DNA from: Yinghuangia soli
GTDB taxonomy: Bacteria; Actinomycetota; Actinomycetes; Streptomycetales; Streptomycetaceae
Assembly (NCBI RefSeq): GCF_021502675.1
Contig: NZ_JAKFHA010000021.1
Span: forward strand, 62,001-126,000
Reading direction: 5' to 3'
Length of the DNA: 64,000 nt
Part shown: positions 60,331 through 64,000 of the stretch, in pieces
Layout of the letters: each line of letters starts with the position of its first letter
Position numbering within the stretch: the stretch's first letter is position 1
Notes under the pieces: generated by a model
Databases searched by the model: none
What the model was told of the DNA's origin: nothing
What the model saw: only the letters and a program-made list of their open reading frames with translations
Program-made: the position numbers and the translations under genes

Positions 60331-61299
60331 GTGCGACCTGGAACTCCTGGTGGACACCGCGATCGGTACTCCGATCCGGAGCGCTGGGCTCGGCAGGTCA
60401 CGGACAAGGTGATCGCCGCATGGTGGCGCGCGCGAGTCGGTGGCGATATCGCCGTGCCGATCGGAACGGTCGCCGCACTGGCTTTGACCCGCCGTCAACC
60501 GCAGCTGGATCGCGACGGCGGCGGCCTCGAGCTTGGACTCGAAATCCAAGCCATGAGTCCCGCAAGGTTCGGCGCGTGGCTGAAGCTGGCCTGGGGCCTG
60601 CAGTGGTTCGAACGGCCCGACCTCGTTGAGCGAGCCCGCATCCTGCACGAATGGCTCCACCTCGATGACCGCTCAGCCGAACGGCGTCTTCGGGGAGCCC
60701 ACGACGTGGCGCTCGCTGCAATCGACGCCGGCTTGTTGGAGTTGGTCGCCGACACCGACTACCGGCATGCGGTGGACTTGTTCGGACCGCTCATCGAGCA
60801 ACTGCGTGCAGCGGACGACAAGCGTGCCCGCGGGGACTTCTACACCCCGGCTTCAGTGTCGCGAGCTGGAGTAGGAATCACCTTCGGTGGCGCGGCGTCC
60901 GACCTTGTTCCGGGCTCGGCCTTCATCGACCCAACCGCCGGTTCTGGCGGTCTACTGCGTGCTGCCGCGGAGGAATTGCGCGACCGAGGGCTCGATCCCG
61001 CGGACTTCGCCTGGCAGGCCAACGACATCGATCCGGTCGCTGCAGGGGCGTGCGCCGTCAACTGCATCCTTTGGGATCTGGGTCCGAACAGCGTCGTCGC
61101 TTGCTCCGACGTCCTGATGCGCGCCGACAGCATCCAGAAAGCACGAGCGGAGGCCAACGTGTGGCTCCGACGCCGTGACGCCGAGCTCGCACGGCTCCAG
61201 TCGCTGGCGGCGTTCCGCCATGCCAAAACCCTCCTTGCCGCGGTCATGCGACCCGACCAAGACGACCCCACAGACCGCGCCCAACAGCCCAAAGCCTGA
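60331..61299 (+). CDS. N6-adenine methylase-like protein lacking a visible NPPY motif
   Basis: 322 aa from GTG 60331 with a perfect AAGGAGG 9 nt upstream. N-terminal helical domain (about 1-165), then RARGDFYTPASVSRAG and the SAM-binding DPTAGSGGLLRAAAEEL (about 200-216), followed by the acidic loop QANDIDPVAAGACAVNC and VVACSDVLM. These correspond to motifs X, I and II of the type I/N6 MTases. The catalytic motif IV (NPPY/NPPF), expected about 30 residues later, is absent: the frame continues as a helical tail (KARAEANVWLRRRDAELARLQ). Either inactive, or works with another protein. It lies next to a DUF932 gene, a pairing seen on mobile elements. Confidence 0.7.
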   Translation: MRPGTPGGHRDRYSDPERWARQVTDKVIAAWWRARVGGDIAVPIGTVAALALTRRQPQLDRDGGGLELGLEIQAMSPARFGAWLKLAWGLQWFERPDLVERARILHEWLHLDDRSAERRLRGAHDVALAAIDAGLLELVADTDYRHAVDLFGPLIEQLRAADDKRARGDFYTPASVSRAGVGITFGGAASDLVPGSAFIDPTAGSGGLLRAAAEELRDRGLDPADFAWQANDIDPVAAGACAVNCILWDLGPNSVVACSDVLMRADSIQKARAEANVWLRRRDAELARLQSLAAFRHAKTLLAAVMRPDQDDPTDRAQQPKA

Positions 61300-61309
61300 A
61301 CTCACAGCC

Positions 61310-61336
61310 GCCGGGCCGGGCCACTCCCGGCCCGGC
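61310..61336 (+). terminator. Hairpin between the methylase-like and DUF932 genes
   Basis: GCCGGGCCGGG (61310-61320) and CCCGGCCCGGC (61326-61336), perfect 11-bp stem with 5-nt loop. Confidence 0.65.
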
Positions 61337-61375
61337 GTCCCGCAACCAACCACCGTCCCGACTGGGAGGTTCACC

Positions 61376-62398
61376 ATGTCCAAAGAGACCCTCGCCTGGC
61401 TCAACGCCAACGTGCTCATCGGCTTCACCGACCAGCGCGAGCACGCCTGGCACTACCGCGCCGCGCTCCAGGGGAACGAGCCCAACCACTACCCGGGCGC
61501 CATCCCCATCGACGACGTCAAGCGCCGGCTCTTCAGCTGGGTCCCCATCTCCAGCCCCCTGTTCGTGAGCGGCAGCGCGCCCGGCACCTTCGACGAGATC
61601 CCCGGGCGTCAGGCCATCCGGCGCAGCGACACCGGCCACGTCATGGGGATCTTCACCGACTCGTACGAACCCCACCAGTACGACGTCTGGCTCCTCGACA
61701 CCATCGGGCGACTCCTCGACGCCGACCTGTCGATCGGCTCCGCCGGACTGCTCCGCGACGGCGCCGTCGCCTGGGTCTCGGTCGAGGTCCCCGAGACGAT
61801 CAAGACCCCAGAGGGCGTCAGCTTCCGCCCGCACCTGTTCGGCGCCACGTCCTTCGACGGCTCGTTGGCCACCACGTTCAAGCGCGCGGTGACCAACATC
61901 GTCTGCGACAACACCATGGCCGCTGGCCTGGCCGAGCACGGCCAGCAGATCAAGATCAAGCACTCGCGGCACTCCATGCTGCGCCTGGACGAAGCCCGCG
62001 ACGCGCTGAACATCGTGTACGAGATCGCCGACGACTTCGCCGCGGAGGTCAGGCGGCTGTGCGAGATCACGGTGACCGACAAGCAGTGGGCCGGCTTCCT
62101 CGACGCGCACGCAGAGCTGCCCGAACAGCCGGGCCGGTCGCGCTCGATGGCCGAGCGCAAGCGCGAGACGCTCGCCCAACTGTGGAACCACGACATGCGC
62201 GTCGCCCCGTGGCGTGGCACCGCGTACGGCGTGGTCCAGGCGGTGAACACCTACGTGCACCACGAGCAGACCGTCCGCGGAGCCGAGCGCGCGGAACGGA
62301 ACATGCTCCGCGCCGTCACCGGCGGTGTCGAGGAACTCGACCTCGCCACCCTGACCACCCTCGACAAGGTGCTGGGCGGCCTTGCTCTGGCGGCCTGA
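61376..62398 (+). CDS. DUF932 (phage/plasmid-like) protein
   Basis: 340 aa from ATG 61376 after TGGGAGG. Typical family pattern: DVKRRLFSWVPISSPLF, RRSDTGHVMGIFTDSYEPHQYDVWLLDTIGRLLD, AGLLRDGAVAWVSVEVP, and the C-terminal VTNIVCDNTMAAGLAEH and RHSMLRLDEARDALNIV. DUF932 proteins are widespread on plasmids, phages and ICEs. Their function is unknown. This supports the mobile-element character of the region. Confidence 0.88.
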   Translation: MSKETLAWLNANVLIGFTDQREHAWHYRAALQGNEPNHYPGAIPIDDVKRRLFSWVPISSPLFVSGSAPGTFDEIPGRQAIRRSDTGHVMGIFTDSYEPHQYDVWLLDTIGRLLDADLSIGSAGLLRDGAVAWVSVEVPETIKTPEGVSFRPHLFGATSFDGSLATTFKRAVTNIVCDNTMAAGLAEHGQQIKIKHSRHSMLRLDEARDALNIVYEIADDFAAEVRRLCEITVTDKQWAGFLDAHAELPEQPGRSRSMAERKRETLAQLWNHDMRVAPWRGTAYGVVQAVNTYVHHEQTVRGAERAERNMLRAVTGGVEELDLATLTTLDKVLGGLALAA

Positions 62399-62409
62399 CG
62401 GCACGGCGA

Positions 62410-62451
62410 GGCCGGCGGTGCGGAACACAGCGTCATACCGCACCGCCGGCC
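62410..62451 (+). terminator. Hairpin terminator after the DUF932 gene
   Basis: GGCCGGCGGTGCGG (62410-62423) with CCGCACCGCCGGCC (62438-62451), perfect 14-bp stem and 14-nt loop, 11 bp past the stop. Confidence 0.75.
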
Positions 62452-62454
62452 CAA

Positions 62455-62480
62455 GGCTTCGGCTTCGGCTTCGGCTTCGG
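62455..62480 (+). repeat. Tandem GGCTTC hexamer repeat
   Basis: Four copies of GGCTTC plus GG directly after the terminator hairpin, non-coding. Copy number may vary between strains. Confidence 0.75.
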
Positions 62481-62539
62481 TCAACCTTGGTCTCACCACC
62501 CACGATGCGGAAGACTCAGCAGCGGCCAGGAGGTGAGCC

Positions 62540-62785
62540 ATGAAGATCGACCTTCGCGAAGCAGTCGAAACCGCCGAGACGCTACTCGCCGAGCTGCGCA
62601 AGTGGGACGGCCACGAGACCAACGACACCAAGTCCCGTGCAGCCACACGCGAACGCACGGAGCTCACACGCACGTTGCTCTACCTCTCCCATTTGGCAAA
62701 CAAGGTGGGTGTCGAGGTCATGGATGAGTACCACGCCTACAAAGCTCGTGGCGACAGCCCATTGAACGAGGCCGACGGCGCCTAA
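62540..62785 (+). CDS. Small hypothetical protein
   Basis: 81 aa, ATG after AGGAGGTGAG. Mostly helical and charged (REAVETAETLLAELRKWDGHE; RTELTRTLLYLSHLANKVGV). The family is unknown. Last gene of the plus-strand series before the GIY-YIG gene. The spacing to its neighbours suggests its own promoter. Confidence 0.6.
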   Translation: MKIDLREAVETAETLLAELRKWDGHETNDTKSRAATRERTELTRTLLYLSHLANKVGVEVMDEYHAYKARGDSPLNEADGA

Positions 62786-62943
62786 GCGGGCTCAGCGTTG
62801 TCGAGGGAAACGCTTCTTGACCGCGGCCTCGGCACCGCGCACGACGGCGTTGGCCCAAGGATGTAGAACAGCCTCGGCGCGCCAAGGCCACAAGCTTCAC
62901 TTCACTACCCTCTAAGCCGCGACAACCCCGAGGACAGACGCGC

Positions 62944-63909
62944 ATGGCCTCTTCGATCCCTGCCGATGTCGCGGCTGCCGACATGCGCCGACTGGGCAAG
63001 GCCGAACCTTTGGAGCCCTACCCTGGACGCGCTCGCGAACCGTGGATGTGCCGCCACATTCCATGCGGGCAGATCATCTACCCGAATCGCAACAACGTCA
63101 TGAGCGGTCAGGGTTCCTGCGTCTGGTGTGCACCAAACGCCCCAAAGAACCCGGAAGCAGCCCGGTCGGCGATGTTGGAGCACGGCTTCATCGTGCTTAT
63201 GGACTTCCCCGGTACAGGCAAGCCCTGGTTAGCGCAGTGCGTCACCGCTGAGCACGTCGTCGCCCCTCGGTACGACAACGTCATCGGCCGCAACGGCGGC
63301 TGCCGCTTCTGCAAGCGCCACGGACCTGGAGACCCGCTCGAGGCCGTCGCCGATATGCGCGCTGCCGACTTTCGTCCGCTGGAACCGTTCAAGAACATCG
63401 CGTCGCCCTGGCTGTCGGTGTGCGAGCGATGCGCGAAAACCTCCACGCCCCGACTCAACAACATCCGTACCAGAGGAGCGTGTTGCAGGCACCGTGCCCG
63501 CTACGGGCTGGATCCCGGTGCCCCGGCCCGCTTGTACATTCTCTCCCACTCCGGGCACGGAGCCGTGAAGATCGGCATCACAGGAGTGCGCACCCGCGAG
63601 AATCGCATCGCACGGTTCCAAGGCCAAGGCTGGGAGCTGTTCGCTCAACTTCCCTTCGCCACAGGCGCTGACGCATACCGCGTGGAACAGCACGTTATCC
63701 GGCACCTTCGAGCGAAGGGGCATCCCGCCTTCCTCAGCGACACAGAGATGCCAATCGGTGGCTACAAGGAGACCTTCGACAGCGCGTCCGTATCGGTTGA
63801 GCATTTGTTAGAGCTCGCGCGGGTAGAACAGCAAGCACGCAGCGAGAATCCGGTTGTCTTAGCCAACTTGACCCTGGTACATCAGGCGGCCGGGCGCGTG
63901 GCGCCGTAG
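62944..63909 (+). CDS. GIY-YIG-type protein with three N-terminal zinc-binding repeats
   Basis: 321 aa. Residues about 13-185 contain three repeats of about 62 residues, each ending in P-W-x(3)-C, a second Cys or His about five residues later and a closing C-x2-C or CC: units around 33-62 (C36, C41, C59, C62), 94-123 (C99, H104, C120, C123) and 155-181 (C160, C163, C180, C181). From residue 197 a GIY-YIG domain of the T5orf172/MUG113 type follows (LYILSHSGHGAVKIGIT, Arg in RENRIARF, Glu in VEQHVIRHLR). A DNA- or RNA-cleaving or repair role is likely. Three TTA codons (96, 289, 306) are unusual. The 3' end overlaps the converging NlpC/P60 gene by 28 bp. Confidence 0.78.
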   Translation: MASSIPADVAAADMRRLGKAEPLEPYPGRAREPWMCRHIPCGQIIYPNRNNVMSGQGSCVWCAPNAPKNPEAARSAMLEHGFIVLMDFPGTGKPWLAQCVTAEHVVAPRYDNVIGRNGGCRFCKRHGPGDPLEAVADMRAADFRPLEPFKNIASPWLSVCERCAKTSTPRLNNIRTRGACCRHRARYGLDPGAPARLYILSHSGHGAVKIGITGVRTRENRIARFQGQGWELFAQLPFATGADAYRVEQHVIRHLRAKGHPAFLSDTEMPIGGYKETFDSASVSVEHLLELARVEQQARSENPVVLANLTLVHQAAGRVAP

Positions 63910-64000
63910 TAATCGTCGCCGACGCGGCGGTAGGGCTCGGTGCGGACGAGGGCGCCGGTGTACGGGGCGTCCACCATGAGGCCGTTGCCGATGTAGAGAC
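63882..64000 (-). CDS. NlpC/P60-family peptidoglycan hydrolase, C-terminal end (partial)
   Basis: Only the last 38 codons are in the window (reading from 63998 down to the TGA at 63882-63884). LYIGNGLMVDAPYTGALVR followed by TEPYRRVGDDYYGATRP is the typical end of an NlpC/P60 domain, which carries the His-region strand and the terminal 'YYGA R' block. The enzyme would cleave cell-wall stem peptides, often secreted and sometimes part of conjugation machinery. The N-terminal part and catalytic Cys lie beyond the window. Confidence 0.75.
   Translation of the reverse strand, partial: LYIGNGLMVDAPYTGALVRTEPYRRVGDDYYGATRPAA

Noticed and set aside
1-64000. CRISPR arrays, rRNA or tRNA genes
   Set aside because: No regular repeat-spacer pattern and no tRNA cloverleaf or rRNA-like stretch was noticed. 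This was by eye, so a tRNAscan/Infernal run would be decisive.

Overview
The window is high-GC actinobacterial DNA, most likely from a Streptomyces-like (Streptomycetaceae) genome. The evidence is strong third-position GC bias, many GTG starts, ATGA/GTGA gene overlaps, a TPR regulator / DNA-primase-like / ATP-binding-protein cluster, a LysM-BTAD regulator, a tad pilus locus and rare TTA (bldA-type) codons in accessory genes. No rRNA, tRNA or CRISPR was recognised.

Region 1 (1-29.5 kb) is a plant-polysaccharide and pentose catabolic island. It encodes the end of a GH3 glycosidase, a putative non-haem iron oxygenase, an HSL-type esterase, a GH2 glycosidase, two GH43 enzymes, a sugar isomerase/epimerase-like protein, an SGNH esterase and a GH78 rhamnosidase. 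An orphan solute-binding lipoprotein follows, then a PLP-fold sugar enzyme with the catalytic lysine replaced by histidine, and two SDRs. Next comes an oxidative sugar-acid set: semialdehyde dehydrogenase, enolase-superfamily dehydratase, zinc dehydrogenase, unknown TIM-barrel-like protein, IclR regulator and SMP-30 lactonase. A ROK regulator divergent from xylA-xylB closes the region. The window therefore holds both an oxidative and an isomerase route for sugars. Two operator families tie dispersed genes together: LacI-like GTWGCGCGYGCWAC sites at 5.6, 11.07, 11.11 and 14.04 kb, and an ATTTCG-N9-CGAAAT site at 5.5 and 20.6 kb.

Region 2 (29.9-42.5 kb) holds a phosphotransferase, a TPR regulator divergent from a small primase-polymerase-like gene (four GTGCAC motifs lie between them), an ATP-binding protein, and a class I lanthipeptide cluster of the FxLD type. 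The cluster has a 50-aa precursor, LanB, LanC and a fusion of a SpaB-C-type domain to a protein-isoaspartate-methyltransferase-like domain, followed by an unknown gene.

Region 3 (42.4-54.8 kb) is a tad/Flp pilus locus. A prepilin peptidase and an XRE regulator lie on the minus strand. A long plus-strand operon encodes a lipoprotein, a secreted protein, CpaB/SAF, a TadZ-like ATPase, TadA, TadB, TadC, a Flp pilin, three TadE/G-like pseudopilins and a membrane-anchored LysM-BTAD regulator.

Region 4 (54.8-64 kb) looks like part of an integrated mobile element. It has AT-richer leader DNA and a run of small plus-strand genes, nearly every gap carrying a perfect GC-rich hairpin. An IS3-family insertion splits a gene paralogous to its neighbour. 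Downstream are a Cys-rich protein, an N6-methylase-like protein without a visible NPPY motif, a DUF932 protein and a GIY-YIG protein with three zinc-binding repeats. The window ends in the 3' end of a minus-strand NlpC/P60 gene.
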